Positions 50,039-58,688 of a stretch of 64,000 nt of DNA are shown here, piece by piece. The notes beneath the pieces are model-generated. The model was not told where the DNA came from and did not search any database. It saw only the letters and a program-made list of their open reading frames with translations. The translations under genes and the position numbers were made by a program. Numbering within the stretch: the first letter of the stretch is position 1; the number at the start of each line of letters is the position of its first letter. This stretch comes from JBCFBK01 sp038562555. GTDB lineage: Bacteria > Bacteroidota > Bacteroidia > Bacteroidales > Prolixibacteraceae. The stretch is taken from the NCBI GenBank assembly GCA_038562555.1, contig JBCFBK010000028.1:6049-70048 (forward strand), read 5' to 3'.

Positions 50039-50740
50039 ATGTGCATGCAGTCCGCATTCCTTTTTCGAGTTGTTTTCCCACCACCACCGGCCGGCGCGAA
50101 AGTCTTCACCCGGCTGAATGGCCCTCGTACACGGAGCGCAGCCGATGCTCACGAAGCCCCTATCGTGCAGAACATTGTAGGGAACATGATTCGTTTTAAC
50201 ATACTCACGACAGTCTTCCAGTTCCCACTTCAGCAACGGATTGTATTTAACGATCGAAAATGCATCATCCCAGTCAAAAAACTCCATGTTCTCCCGGTTA
50301 TTCGACTGGGAAGCGCGAATACCCGTAATCCAGCACGCCATTCCCTCCAGGGCGCGCCTCAGCGGTTCCACCTTCCGGATGTGGCAGCACATTTTTCTGT
50401 TTTCGACCGAAAGATAAAAGCTGTTGGGTCCTTTTTCGGCGATAAATTCTTCCAAATGACCGGCATCCGGGTAGTAGGCATAAATAGGTTTCTGGTATTG
50501 CTCAAGAGTACGGCTGTACACCTTGTAGGTTTCCTCAAACAGGCGCCCCGTGTCCAGGGTAACCACCTTAACAGGCAGGTCATTTTTAAAGATCATATCG
50601 GTAACCACCTGGTCTTCAATTCCAAAACTGGTTGTAAAAACAATCTTTCCTTCAAATCTGGACGCCAGTTCCCTAAGCGTTTCCACGATCTCCTTACCTT
50701 CAAATTCGTTGTTCAACTGTTGCGTAACTGTATCTCTCAT
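50036..50740 (-). CDS. cysH: Phosphoadenylyl-/adenylyl-sulfate reductase (assimilatory)
   Basis: 234 residues. Reduces activated sulfate to sulfite. The catalytic Cys229 is in the C-terminal ECGLH motif. Cys118-Cys119 and Cys201-x2-Cys204 form the [4Fe-4S] site characteristic of the APS-reducing (or dual) type, so APS is a likely substrate. TTSFGIEDQVVTDMI is the PAPS/APS-binding region. No cysD/N/C or sulfite reductase genes are in the window. Confidence 0.94.
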   Translation of the reverse strand: MRDTVTQQLNNEFEGKEIVETLRELASRFEGKIVFTTSFGIEDQVVTDMIFKNDLPVKVVTLDTGRLFEETYKVYSRTLEQYQKPIYAYYPDAGHLEEFIAEKGPNSFYLSVENRKMCCHIRKVEPLRRALEGMACWITGIRASQSNNRENMEFFDWDDAFSIVKYNPLLKWELEDCREYVKTNHVPYNVLHDRGFVSIGCAPCTRAIQPGEDFRAGRWWWENNSKKECGLHAH

Positions 50741-50873
50741 GATTCGTTTCCTTCCTGCTGATCTTCTAAAACAAGTTTACAAAATTAATCATTTTGACTG
50801 TCAAATTGTGAGGGATGATCATCAAAAGAAGCCTTTAAACGAAAAATTGCCGTAAAAATCCTAATTTTGAGCC

Positions 50874-52262
50874 ATGACATCAAACAAGGATCTATGGCCT
50901 GAAGCATTTGTGCAACGCATCAGGAAGCAATTCCCCGACCTGGCCGATTCTTTTCTGGAATCTTTAAGTCATGATGCGGGCACAAGCGTGCGGACCAACC
51001 CGCGAAAGTTTAAGACAACTGCCGGCGCAGAAAAAGTTCCCTGGTGTTCAACCGGCTTTTTTCTCCCGGAGCGCCCCCTGTTCGCATTTGACCCCTTATG
51101 GCATGCCGGAGCCTATTACGTACAGGAAGCCAGTTCCATGTTCCTCGAACAAATCATTGGCCAAATCAAGGCTGATCATCCCGTTACGGTGCTGGATCTG
51201 TGCGCCGCACCCGGAGGAAAATCGACTCATCTGAGCACCCTGTTCGGACAGGACGACCTGATCGTTTCAAACGAGGTTATTCGCTCACGCATACCCGTTT
51301 TAAACGAGAACGTTTCCAAATGGGGCTACCCGAATGTACTCATAACCAGCAATGACGCCAAAGAATTCGGGAATGCCGGTCCGCTTTTCGATCTCCTTGT
51401 TATTGATGCGCCTTGCTCGGGGGAAGGCCTGTTTCGCAGGGCTCCCGCAGCAGCAGGCGAATGGTCGGTTGCCAACGCGGAATTATGTGCCGTCCGGCAA
51501 CGACGCATACTGGCCGACAGTTGGTCCTGCCTGAAAGACGGTGGTTACCTGATTTACAGCACCTGCACCTTTAACCCGGCCGAAAATGAAGAGAATCTTC
51601 GCTGGCTCCGGTCGCATCGAAATTTCACCAGCATCAGAGTTCCGCTCGACCAGCAATGGCAGGCAGAAGAACTGGAATACCATGGCCTTTACGGCTACCG
51701 CTTCCTTCCTTCGAAAGTAAAAGGGGAAGGATTTTTCATTGCCTTGTTGCAGAAACAGGAAACAACATCCCCCCTTTTTCTCCCGTCGAAATATAAAACC
51801 AGGTTGCAGAAAACCAATCAGCTTCCGTCCCACTGGATTTTACAGCCGGAAACTAAAAAATTCTTTCAGCACCAGGACCAGATCAAATTCATTCCGGCCC
51901 GCCGGGAAGCTGAAATTCTTTACCTGTTTGAAACCCTTAACGTGATAAAAGCCGGAATAACTGCAGGACAACTGATCAGGAACGATGTTCTGCCCGACCA
52001 TGAACTGGCCATGTCGGCCGATCTGAATGCACAGGCTTTCCCCAGGACAGAACTGACAGCAGAAGATGCCCTGAAATACCTCGGAAAAGAACAATTCAGA
52101 CTGGAAACAGCAAATAGCGCCTGGCAACTCGTCACGTTCCGTGATACGCCTTTGGGATTTATCAAGAACCTGGGCAGGCGATTTAACAATTATTATCCTA
52201 AATCCTGGCGACTGCGTATGCAAACCGGCGTTTCGGTTCCCCTGTGGTATGATCATCAGTAG
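50874..52262 (+). CDS. RsmF/NOL1-Nop2 family rRNA m5C methyltransferase
   Basis: 462 residues. SAM motif LDLCAAPGGKSTHL, the conserved DAPCSGEG with Cys181, and STCTFNPAENE with catalytic Cys231: the two-cysteine RNA (cytosine-5) methyltransferase signature. A C-terminal extension with a PUA-like end (QLVTFRDTPLGFIKNLGRRFNNYYP) resembles RsmF. Target probably 16S rRNA. Divergent from cysH. Confidence 0.93.
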   Translation: MTSNKDLWPEAFVQRIRKQFPDLADSFLESLSHDAGTSVRTNPRKFKTTAGAEKVPWCSTGFFLPERPLFAFDPLWHAGAYYVQEASSMFLEQIIGQIKADHPVTVLDLCAAPGGKSTHLSTLFGQDDLIVSNEVIRSRIPVLNENVSKWGYPNVLITSNDAKEFGNAGPLFDLLVIDAPCSGEGLFRRAPAAAGEWSVANAELCAVRQRRILADSWSCLKDGGYLIYSTCTFNPAENEENLRWLRSHRNFTSIRVPLDQQWQAEELEYHGLYGYRFLPSKVKGEGFFIALLQKQETTSPLFLPSKYKTRLQKTNQLPSHWILQPETKKFFQHQDQIKFIPARREAEILYLFETLNVIKAGITAGQLIRNDVLPDHELAMSADLNAQAFPRTELTAEDALKYLGKEQFRLETANSAWQLVTFRDTPLGFIKNLGRRFNNYYPKSWRLRMQTGVSVPLWYDHQ

Positions 52263-52410
52263 CTGTTTGCACCGGTATTGCCTGATTATCAGTTCCTTGC
52301 TAATTTATTAAGAATGGATCAAAGCAATTTATCACCAAAGTGTTTTATGACTTTAAAAAATTTCTTTCCTTTGATTTGTTATCAATCGTATCATTAACTG
52401 TAATAAATAA

Positions 52411-53613
52411 ATGGGAAAAGTATTAATCATTGGTGCAGGGGGAGTAGGCACAGTAGTAGCTCATAAAATGGCTGCGCTCCCGGAAGTATTCTCTGAAATT
52501 ATGATGGCCAGCCGTACAAAAGCCAAATGTGATGAAATAGCCGTAAAAATTGGCGGTAACAGGATTAAAACGGCACAGGTGGATGCAGAGAATGTACCCC
52601 AGTTGGTTGAACTTATCAGGAGTTTCAAACCGGAACTTGTTGTCAATGTGGCTCTGCCCTATCAGGACCTTCCGATCATGGATGCCTGTCTGGAAACCGG
52701 GGTCAGTTATCTGGATACGGCCAACTATGAACCGAAAGACGAAGCCAAATTTGAATACAAATGGCAGTGGGCCTATCAGAGCCGTTTCAGGGAAGCCGGA
52801 ATAACCGCAATCCTTGGTTGCGGATTCGATCCGGGCGTAACCAGTATTTTTACAGCCTACGCGGCAAAGCATCACTTCTCTGAAATCCGGTATCTGGATA
52901 TCGTCGACTGCAACGCCGGAGATCACGGCAAAGCATTTGCCACCAACTTTAATCCTGAAATCAATATCCGGGAAGTGACACAAAGAGGAAAATACTGGAA
53001 AGACGGAAAATGGATCGAAACAGAACCGCATGAAATCCATAAACCCCTTAATTATCCGAATATTGGACCAAAAGAATCGTACCTGATCTACCATGAGGAA
53101 CTGGAGTCGCTGGTGAAAAACTTTCCGACCATTAAACAAGCCCGCTTCTGGATGACGTTCGGCCAGGAATACCTGACTCATCTGCGGGTGATCCAAAACA
53201 TTGGAATGGCAAGTATCGAACCGGTAATGTACGAAGGCAGGGAAATTGTCCCCATTCAGTTTTTGAAAGCTGTATTGCCGAATCCGGGAGATTTAGGTGA
53301 AAACTATAAAGGCCAGACCTCGATCGGGTGCCGCATCAAAGGAACGGGCAAAGACGGTAAAGAGAAGACTTATTACCTCTACAATAACTGTGACCACGAG
53401 ATGGCTTATGCTGAAACCGGAACCCAGGCCGTGAGCTATACAACCGGCGTTCCGGCGGTAATCGGCGCCATGATGTACCTGCAGGACAAATGGAAACGGC
53501 CGGGCGTGTTTAATGTGGAAGAGTTTGATCCCGATCCGTTTATGGATGCCTTAAACAAACACGGCCTGCCCTGGCATGAAATTCACGGAGCCGACCTGGA
53601 GATGGAGTATTGA
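52411..53613 (+). CDS. Saccharopine dehydrogenase family protein, probably carboxynorspermidine dehydrogenase
   Basis: 400 residues. Rossmann NAD(P) motif LIIGAGGVGTVVAHK at the N-terminus, then LPYQDLPIMDACLETGVSYLDTANYE and GFDPGVTSIF typical of the Lys1-like branch that forms carboxy(nor)spermidine. This branch supplies spermidine or norspermidine from aspartate semialdehyde and a diamine. The partner decarboxylase (nspC) is not in the window, so the polyamine assignment rests on family resemblance. Confidence 0.88.
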   Translation: MGKVLIIGAGGVGTVVAHKMAALPEVFSEIMMASRTKAKCDEIAVKIGGNRIKTAQVDAENVPQLVELIRSFKPELVVNVALPYQDLPIMDACLETGVSYLDTANYEPKDEAKFEYKWQWAYQSRFREAGITAILGCGFDPGVTSIFTAYAAKHHFSEIRYLDIVDCNAGDHGKAFATNFNPEINIREVTQRGKYWKDGKWIETEPHEIHKPLNYPNIGPKESYLIYHEELESLVKNFPTIKQARFWMTFGQEYLTHLRVIQNIGMASIEPVMYEGREIVPIQFLKAVLPNPGDLGENYKGQTSIGCRIKGTGKDGKEKTYYLYNNCDHEMAYAETGTQAVSYTTGVPAVIGAMMYLQDKWKRPGVFNVEEFDPDPFMDALNKHGLPWHEIHGADLEMEY

Positions 53614-53623
53614 ACTGAGAGAA

Positions 53624-53721
53624 ACACAAAGGCACGAAGACACTAAGGAAATAACTTACCCCGTCACTTCAACACGGAAAATCTTTATCAAAATTCCCTT
53701 GGTGTCTTTGGTCTTCATGGT
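53624..53721. repeat. Opposed 8-bp-periodic blocks after the dehydrogenase gene
   Basis: Left block (53624-53647) has units ACACAAAG, GCACGAAG and ACACTAAG. Right block (53698-53721) has the reverse type (CTTGGTGT, CTTTGGTC). The blocks are in inverted orientation about 50 bases apart. Period eight, as at 3533-3580. Confidence 0.7.
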
Positions 53722-53772
53722 CAATGCAGATCCCGGCGAAATTCGGGGTACTTTCTTTAGCAGGACGAAAGA

Positions 53773-54189
53773 TCAGCATTCGACCAGTTCTTTCTCGTCG
53801 ATCACGTCCTGAAGCGTTATTTTTTCAAAGTAGTCCTTGATCATAAAATTAAGCTTGCCCCAGAATCCCTGAATCATACAACTGTCTTTCATTTCGCATA
53901 CATAGGTTTCGCACATACAGTCGATAATACAAATCCCGTGTTCAAAGGCATTATGAATGTCGAGCATCGTGATATCGGCAGGCTTGCGTGTGAGCATATA
54001 CCCGCTTTTTTTACCCCTGACATTCACAATCAAACCAGCGATTTTCAAAGCATATATAATTTGATCCAGATATTTCACCGAAATGCGCTGATTCTCGGCA
54101 ATATCCTTTTGAAACATACCATCCTGACCCTTCGTTGCAATTTCCACCATTGCACGAATCCCATACCGCGTTTTTGTACTGAATTTCAT
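53773..54189 (-). CDS. Rrf2 family transcriptional regulator, probable Fe-S sensor
   Basis: 138 residues. The N-terminal winged helix-turn-helix begins MKFSTKTRYGIRAMVEIA, the Rrf2 signature. Five cysteines (87, 91, 93, 98, 104) lie in the loop, and Cys98-x5-Cys104 has the IscR-like spacing, so a redox- or iron-responsive cluster is plausible. Last gene in the minus-strand order after the YceI-porin-YceI genes, which it may regulate. Confidence 0.92.
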   Translation of the reverse strand: MKFSTKTRYGIRAMVEIATKGQDGMFQKDIAENQRISVKYLDQIIYALKIAGLIVNVRGKKSGYMLTRKPADITMLDIHNAFEHGICIIDCMCETYVCEMKDSCMIQGFWGKLNFMIKDYFEKITLQDVIDEKELVEC

Positions 54190-54223
54190 CTGTCGTTTGG
54201 TTTAGGCAGCTCCCGATTCCCTT

Positions 54224-54802
54224 TCAGTTTTTGGCTGTCGAAAATAAAATCCTGAAGTTAATAAATACTTCATCATTGACTTTCACCAATCCAAACATTT
54301 TTTTGGGCAGCTCGATGTTGAAGTCGCTTAATTTCACCTTTAAATTTCCGGTTAAACACCATTGCCCGGGATAACATTCGGCACTTCCGGACCGGATCGT
54401 GTAACTACGCGCTATACCATTTAAAGTGAGACCAATCCGGTGCGTGAGACTTGAGGTTTCAGCCATTCTGGCAGCAATATCTTCATCCAGCGCAACATAA
54501 ATGAAAGGATATTCCCGGGCATTGATCATTCTCAGAAAATCCTGACGCATCAGCTTTGACTCAGCCATGATGTCACGGGCAGGGATCAAAATCCGAAACC
54601 GGTCATCCTCAGCTATGGCAGTTTCGGGGATTGCGGAATAGTGCCTTTCCCTGTAGTTCAGATGAAAACGATTCATATTGGTCGATCCTTCAATAACGAC
54701 CTCGTCAAACAGATAACGGTCTGCCTTGCCTTTCTCAGCCTGGCTGTAACCATTTAGCCCGGCTTGAAACAAGACTATTAATATAAACATCATTTTTCTC
54801 AT
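54224..54802 (-). CDS. Divergent YceI-like periplasmic protein
   Basis: 192 residues, signal peptide ending NGYSQ. Features of the YceI barrel remain (FRILIPARDIMAESKLMRQDFLRMINAREYPFIYV, GLTLNGIARSYTI, LKVKLSDFNIELPKKMFGLVKVNDEVFINF, each quoted in part), although the N-terminal strands are diverged. Lies 73 bases downstream of the porin gene. Similar in style to the protein at 56150. Confidence 0.82.
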   Translation of the reverse strand: MRKMMFILIVLFQAGLNGYSQAEKGKADRYLFDEVVIEGSTNMNRFHLNYRERHYSAIPETAIAEDDRFRILIPARDIMAESKLMRQDFLRMINAREYPFIYVALDEDIAARMAETSSLTHRIGLTLNGIARSYTIRSGSAECYPGQWCLTGNLKVKLSDFNIELPKKMFGLVKVNDEVFINFRILFSTAKN

Positions 54803-54829
54803 CCGGATGGATTTTTGAATTCAGTAAAT

Positions 54830-54859
54830 AAAGGTTATCCGGCAAGCCGGACAACCTTT
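54830..54859 (-). other. Hairpin between porin and YceI genes
   Basis: Stem AAAGGTT-x-TCCGGC / GCCGGA-x-AACCTTT with one mismatch and a 2-base loop. On the minus strand it is followed only by TATTTACTG, so it is a weak terminator or a processing site within the operon. Confidence 0.55.
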
Positions 54860-54875
54860 CAAACCCTAAAACGAA

Positions 54876-56105
54876 CTAAAATGAAATAGCTGCCTCGAAC
54901 ATCACCCCTTTAAACTCTGCACCACCACCATAGATCTCAAAATCTTTATATTGTTGATTCACATATTCTATTTTTGCCAGAACATTTTTTGTCAGGAACC
55001 AGCCACCGCCAACCTGAATCCGGTCAATTGACGAATCCGTGTCGTTCGTTACCTTATTGTAGCGCATGCCTCCGTAGAACTGATCCTGTCCGCCAAAACG
55101 GTACAATCCTTCAAGAGAAAGCTGATCAAAATTAAAATCGGCATCTGCAGTTGTTTTTCCGTCAGCATTCTCATACAGACCGAAAATTTCAAGCCCTCTG
55201 TATTTCACGAAGGCGTTGAGCATCACCGTCGTCATCTCACTGTAAGCTCCGGGTCCCCAGTTGCCGTTCAGGTGATTCTTCTTGATATCTGTTCCTCCGG
55301 AACCCTGGGAGGCAGGAACCATAATCTGATAATAACGTGCTCCGGCGCGGTCGCCCGAATACAGGGTTCCGCGGCGTGAATTCCCGTGGATCCAGGGGGA
55401 AACGGTTAAACGTACCCGCCAGTCTTCGCTGAGCTGCTTATCGAAACCGAATTTCCCATATACGCCCAGCTCGTCGGCTGTGTTGATTTCCTCAAACTCT
55501 TCCGCCTCTGAATCGTAGGTAACCAGGGTCGGATTAAGGGTGCCATCGGTTACACCGACCATGCCAATCCATCCGTTATTACGAAACATAACTTCGAGCG
55601 CAGGAGCAGTTGTAAAAGCATCCATGATATAATTGCCCACAAAAGGATTTCCGATCACGTCGGCATTATCCGACCGGCGGAAATGTCCGTCACCGTAGTT
55701 CACCTCCGTTACACCAATCTTAAGGGTAAGGTATTTCATGAGATCATCGGCCGCTTTCGATTTCAGAAAAGGCATATCATCGATCAGCAAATAACCTCCC
55801 TGCACCCATGACTCGTTGTGATGGCGGCTGGAAAGATACGTTCTTAAATAAACTTTCATTCCCGGAGCCAGGTCCGCGCTTAGATTCAGGTTAGTCGTGG
55901 GAAGATTGAAGCCGGTACCCAAAGGCATCAGTTCAATGCCGTCAGCCTCATTATCTATTCCCTGGAACTGCAGGGCGAAATCACCCCCGATGTGGGTACG
56001 TACTTTATCAAAGTCTTCCGCTTTGATCTTTTCTTCTTCAAACTGTTGTGCAAATGATGCGGATCCCAACAGAACAAAAGCAAGAAACAAGTTAATCTTT
56101 TTCAT
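54876..56105 (-). CDS. Outer-membrane porin-like beta-barrel protein
   Basis: 409 residues from the ATG at 56105 (MKKINLFLAFVLLGSASFAQ is the signal peptide). After a short periplasmic lead, alternating strands fill the protein: LNLSADLAPGMKVYLRTYLSS, YLTLKIGVTEVNYGDGHF, VMLNAFVKYRGLEIFGLYENADG. It ends in AISF with a terminal Phe. It resembles phosphate-selective-porin-like barrels in Bacteroidota. Sandwiched between two YceI genes, suggesting transport of a lipid-like or hydrophobic compound (inference). Confidence 0.8.
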   Translation of the reverse strand: MKKINLFLAFVLLGSASFAQQFEEEKIKAEDFDKVRTHIGGDFALQFQGIDNEADGIELMPLGTGFNLPTTNLNLSADLAPGMKVYLRTYLSSRHHNESWVQGGYLLIDDMPFLKSKAADDLMKYLTLKIGVTEVNYGDGHFRRSDNADVIGNPFVGNYIMDAFTTAPALEVMFRNNGWIGMVGVTDGTLNPTLVTYDSEAEEFEEINTADELGVYGKFGFDKQLSEDWRVRLTVSPWIHGNSRRGTLYSGDRAGARYYQIMVPASQGSGGTDIKKNHLNGNWGPGAYSEMTTVMLNAFVKYRGLEIFGLYENADGKTTADADFNFDQLSLEGLYRFGGQDQFYGGMRYNKVTNDTDSSIDRIQVGGGWFLTKNVLAKIEYVNQQYKDFEIYGGGAEFKGVMFEAAISF

Positions 56106-56149
56106 AGGACAAGAAATAATCGGATTAAAATTGTGTTTAAACATGTTAC

Positions 56150-56716
56150 TCATTTATGATACAGCAAATTGTACACGACATCGACCACATTACCGGTTTT
56201 TATCGTTCCCATGAGTGCCACAGGAGGCTCAATACCGAAATCGGATAATTTAATTTCCAGGCCGCCGCTAATCTGCAGCTTGCCATTTTCCAGGATTTTA
56301 AGCTGGAAATCGTCAGTCACCTGCCTGGTCTTACCGGCTATCATTAATTCCATCAGCACTTTCCCGGTGTTGAGGGTTTGCTCCACTCCGAGTAATTTTG
56401 CCTTGATCTGCGGATGCGATTTTTGCTTCAAAGCATCATAAGCTTTCTTGTTCATCAATGAATGCTCGCTCTTCAATGAAGCGGTTTCAACCATTACATC
56501 TCCCGACGACAGCCCTGACAGGTCGTGATCTTCAGCCACAATAAGCGTACTGCTTATCTTTTCAGCTTTCATCTCCCAGTCATGGAGCGAAGAAGTACCT
56601 TTTACCACAATGGAACTGCCTGCAGGGTCCAACTTATACTGAACCTGAGCCATAACCAGCTGATAAGCGGCAACAAACAAAATGGTGAATACACCGATCT
56701 TTAACATTTTAGTCAT
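56150..56716 (-). CDS. YceI family periplasmic protein
   Basis: 188 residues, signal peptide ending LVMAQ. YceI features: VQYKLDPAGSSIVVKGTSSLHDWEMKAEKIS (in part), SLKSEHSLMNKKAYDALKQKSHPQIKAKL, and LKVSGGLEIKLSDFGIEPP-like end. First gene of the operon YceI, porin, YceI, Rrf2. The gap to the porin start is 44 bases. Confidence 0.9.
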   Translation of the reverse strand: MTKMLKIGVFTILFVAAYQLVMAQVQYKLDPAGSSIVVKGTSSLHDWEMKAEKISSTLIVAEDHDLSGLSSGDVMVETASLKSEHSLMNKKAYDALKQKSHPQIKAKLLGVEQTLNTGKVLMELMIAGKTRQVTDDFQLKILENGKLQISGGLEIKLSDFGIEPPVALMGTIKTGNVVDVVYNLLYHK

Positions 56717-56845
56717 TTTTTCATCCTTTTTTTAGTTTGCTCTTAAAGGATATCGGTGAAGTTCGCCAGGATCATCCTACCGGTTAAAAACCTTTCTCGT
56801 CGTTCAGTTCACTTTTATCCTACTTTTCCTACCGTATTGGTGGGA

Positions 56846-56875
56846 TAAACATAGAATAAAAATGACAGGAACAAA
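56846..56875 (-). promoter_or_regulatory. Candidate promoter of the YceI-porin operon
   Basis: On the minus strand TTTG (56872-56875), 18 bases, then TATGTTTA (56846-56853), one mismatch from TAnnTTTG. Downstream, three copies of TCCTAC (plus strand; near 56774, 56818 and 56827) could be regulator sites. Confidence 0.45.
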
Positions 56876-56970
56876 GTAATCGTGGTTACAAATGGCTAAT
56901 TCATATTTAGACTAATCCTAAGCAATGATTACTAGCCGAGGATAATAGGTTGATTATCAATAATAATAAG

Positions 56971-58428
56971 TTAAACAATATTCTTTAACACATCCAGAAG
57001 GTGGATCCAGAATTTTTGTACTGTTTCAATATTAATCTGCTCATCAGGGGAATGGGCATTCCGGATTGTCGGGCCAAATGAGACCATATCGAGGGTGGGG
57101 TACTTTTCGAGAAAAAGGCCGCATTCCAATCCGGCATGAATGGACCGGACAACAGGCTGTTGTCCGAACAACCGCTTGTATGAAGCGGCTGTTATCTGCA
57201 GGACGGGACTTTCCGGGTTGGGCGTCCATCCGGGATAGCCATCCGAATGCGTGACTTTTGCTCCACCCATTTCGAAAACAGCGCGGACCATTTCAGATGC
57301 ATAATACTTACGGCTTTCCAGCTCGCTTCGCTGACTCGTAGTTACCAGCACCGTTGAGTCGTCCATGAATTTAACCGAGGCCAGGTTGGTCGACGTCTCA
57401 ACCATATCCTTCATGCGCAGACTCATTTCCAGAACGCCGTGCGGACATGCATTAATCAGGTTCATCAGTGTTTCCTGGCTGCTCTGCGTCAGCACTTTAT
57501 CGGGTAATTTACAGGATGCGTGATCCAGTACCAGGTTAGGCTCTGTACGTTCATACTCAAATTCCACCTCGGCTGAAAACATGTTCAGCTCAGCTACCAG
57601 TTGTTCTTTCTGGACATGAGGCACGATAATGATGGCATAAGCTTCCCTCGCGATCGCATTTCGCAGGTTTCCCCCGTTAAAATCAGCAATCCGCACACCA
57701 AATTGCCGGATTGCCTTTCCCAGGAAACGGGCCAGTATCTTAATGGCATTTCCGCGTCCTTTGTGGATATCGTCGCCCGAATGACCTCCCAGTAGTCCGC
57801 GCACCATGATTTTCAGGCCAAAGGAGTTACCCGGTGTCTTTTCTTTTTCCACGTCCAGTTCGGCCAGCGTGTCGATCCCTCCTGCGCAGCCAATAAACAG
57901 TTCTCCTTCATCTTCCGAATCGAGGTTGAGCAGGATATGGCCTTCAAAAAATCCGGGTTGCAGGGCAAGTGCTCCGCTTAAGCCGGTTTCTTCATCCACC
58001 GTGATTAAACATTCCAGAGGACCATGTTCAAGCTCTGTCGCTGTTAAAACTGCCATTTGGGCTGCAATGCCGATTCCGTTATCAGCGCCAAGGGTAGTTC
58101 CGTCGGCCTTCACCCATTCGCCATGAATAACAGGAACGATCGGATCCGTGTCAAAATTGAATTTCCGGTCGCTGTTCTTTTCGCAAACCATATCCATATG
58201 CGCCTGCAGCACAACCACAGGGCGGTTTTCGTAACCCGGGGCAGCCGGTTTGCGGATCAGCACGTTCCCTGCTTCATCCGTTTTGGCTTCCAATCTGTTA
58301 GCGCTCGCAAAAGCGAGCAGAAACTGCCTGATCTTTTCTTCCTTTTTTGAGGGCCTTGGTATCCGGCAGATGTCTTCGAAATAATTCCAGAGCGGTTGAG
58401 GTGCTAATTTTGCTAATTTTCCAGGCAT
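56971..58428 (-). CDS. pepD: Aminoacyl-histidine dipeptidase (PepD, M20C)
   Basis: 485 residues. Cytosolic dipeptidase with broad specificity. Zinc-site segments: LQAHMDMV (His77, Asp79), LGADNGIG (Asp116) and TVDEETGLSGA with the catalytic Glu pair; a final His in FGPTIRNAHSPDE. Length is typical. Separated from mazG by the longest repeat spacer in the window. Confidence 0.95.
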   Translation of the reverse strand: MPGKLAKLAPQPLWNYFEDICRIPRPSKKEEKIRQFLLAFASANRLEAKTDEAGNVLIRKPAAPGYENRPVVVLQAHMDMVCEKNSDRKFNFDTDPIVPVIHGEWVKADGTTLGADNGIGIAAQMAVLTATELEHGPLECLITVDEETGLSGALALQPGFFEGHILLNLDSEDEGELFIGCAGGIDTLAELDVEKEKTPGNSFGLKIMVRGLLGGHSGDDIHKGRGNAIKILARFLGKAIRQFGVRIADFNGGNLRNAIAREAYAIIIVPHVQKEQLVAELNMFSAEVEFEYERTEPNLVLDHASCKLPDKVLTQSSQETLMNLINACPHGVLEMSLRMKDMVETSTNLASVKFMDDSTVLVTTSQRSELESRKYYASEMVRAVFEMGGAKVTHSDGYPGWTPNPESPVLQITAASYKRLFGQQPVVRSIHAGLECGLFLEKYPTLDMVSFGPTIRNAHSPDEQINIETVQKFWIHLLDVLKNIV

Positions 58429-58453
58429 ACGATACCGCGTTTATAGGTTACAG

Positions 58454-58688
58454 GGCATTAGAGCATAGAGCATGGGGCATAGCCTATCGCGGAAACCGAA
58501 AAAGGGAGACCGGAAAAGGGTTGCAGGGTAATAAGGTTTCAAGGTCATATGTTTTACTTTTTACTAACAGCTAAAAGTTAATAGCTCTCCTGTCTCACGA
58601 CTACCTGCTGTTTTATTCCTACTAAAAGCTAAACGCTTCTTCTTTCTTCTCACGACTCACGACCGACGATTCACAACTCACTCCTCAA
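58454..58688. repeat. Long degenerate 7-bp-periodic array between pepD and mazG
   Basis: About 235 bases. First sub-block (58454-58488): GGCATTA, GAGCATA, GAGCATG, GGGCATA. From 58495 the seven-base phase appears unbroken to 58688: ACCGAAA/ACCGGAA alternation, then GTTTTAC/TTTTTAC, then GCTAAAA/GTTAATA, and finally TTCTCAC, GACTCAC, GATTCAC and AACTCAC. The array continues through the mazG stop codon (58678-58680). Unit sequence drifts along the array while the period stays. Confidence 0.8.

Noticed and set aside
52423..53196. Long antisense ORF (257 codons) across the carboxynorspermidine dehydrogenase-like gene
   Set aside because: Residue composition is rich in Phe, His and Arg without any motif, and the sense strand is clearly coding. 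Long antisense ORFs of this kind occur all over the window (for example 1589-2713 region, 42378-43211).
11461..56153. Longest-ORF starts for several genes (12177, 12242, 23159, 38608, 56153, 63870)
   Set aside because: In each case a later ATG gives a proper signal peptide, a conserved N-terminus or a position after the predicted promoter, so the shorter form was annotated.
58454..58688. CRISPR array
   Set aside because: The periodicity is 7 bases with drifting units; there are no 25-40 base direct repeats, no unique spacers and no cas genes.
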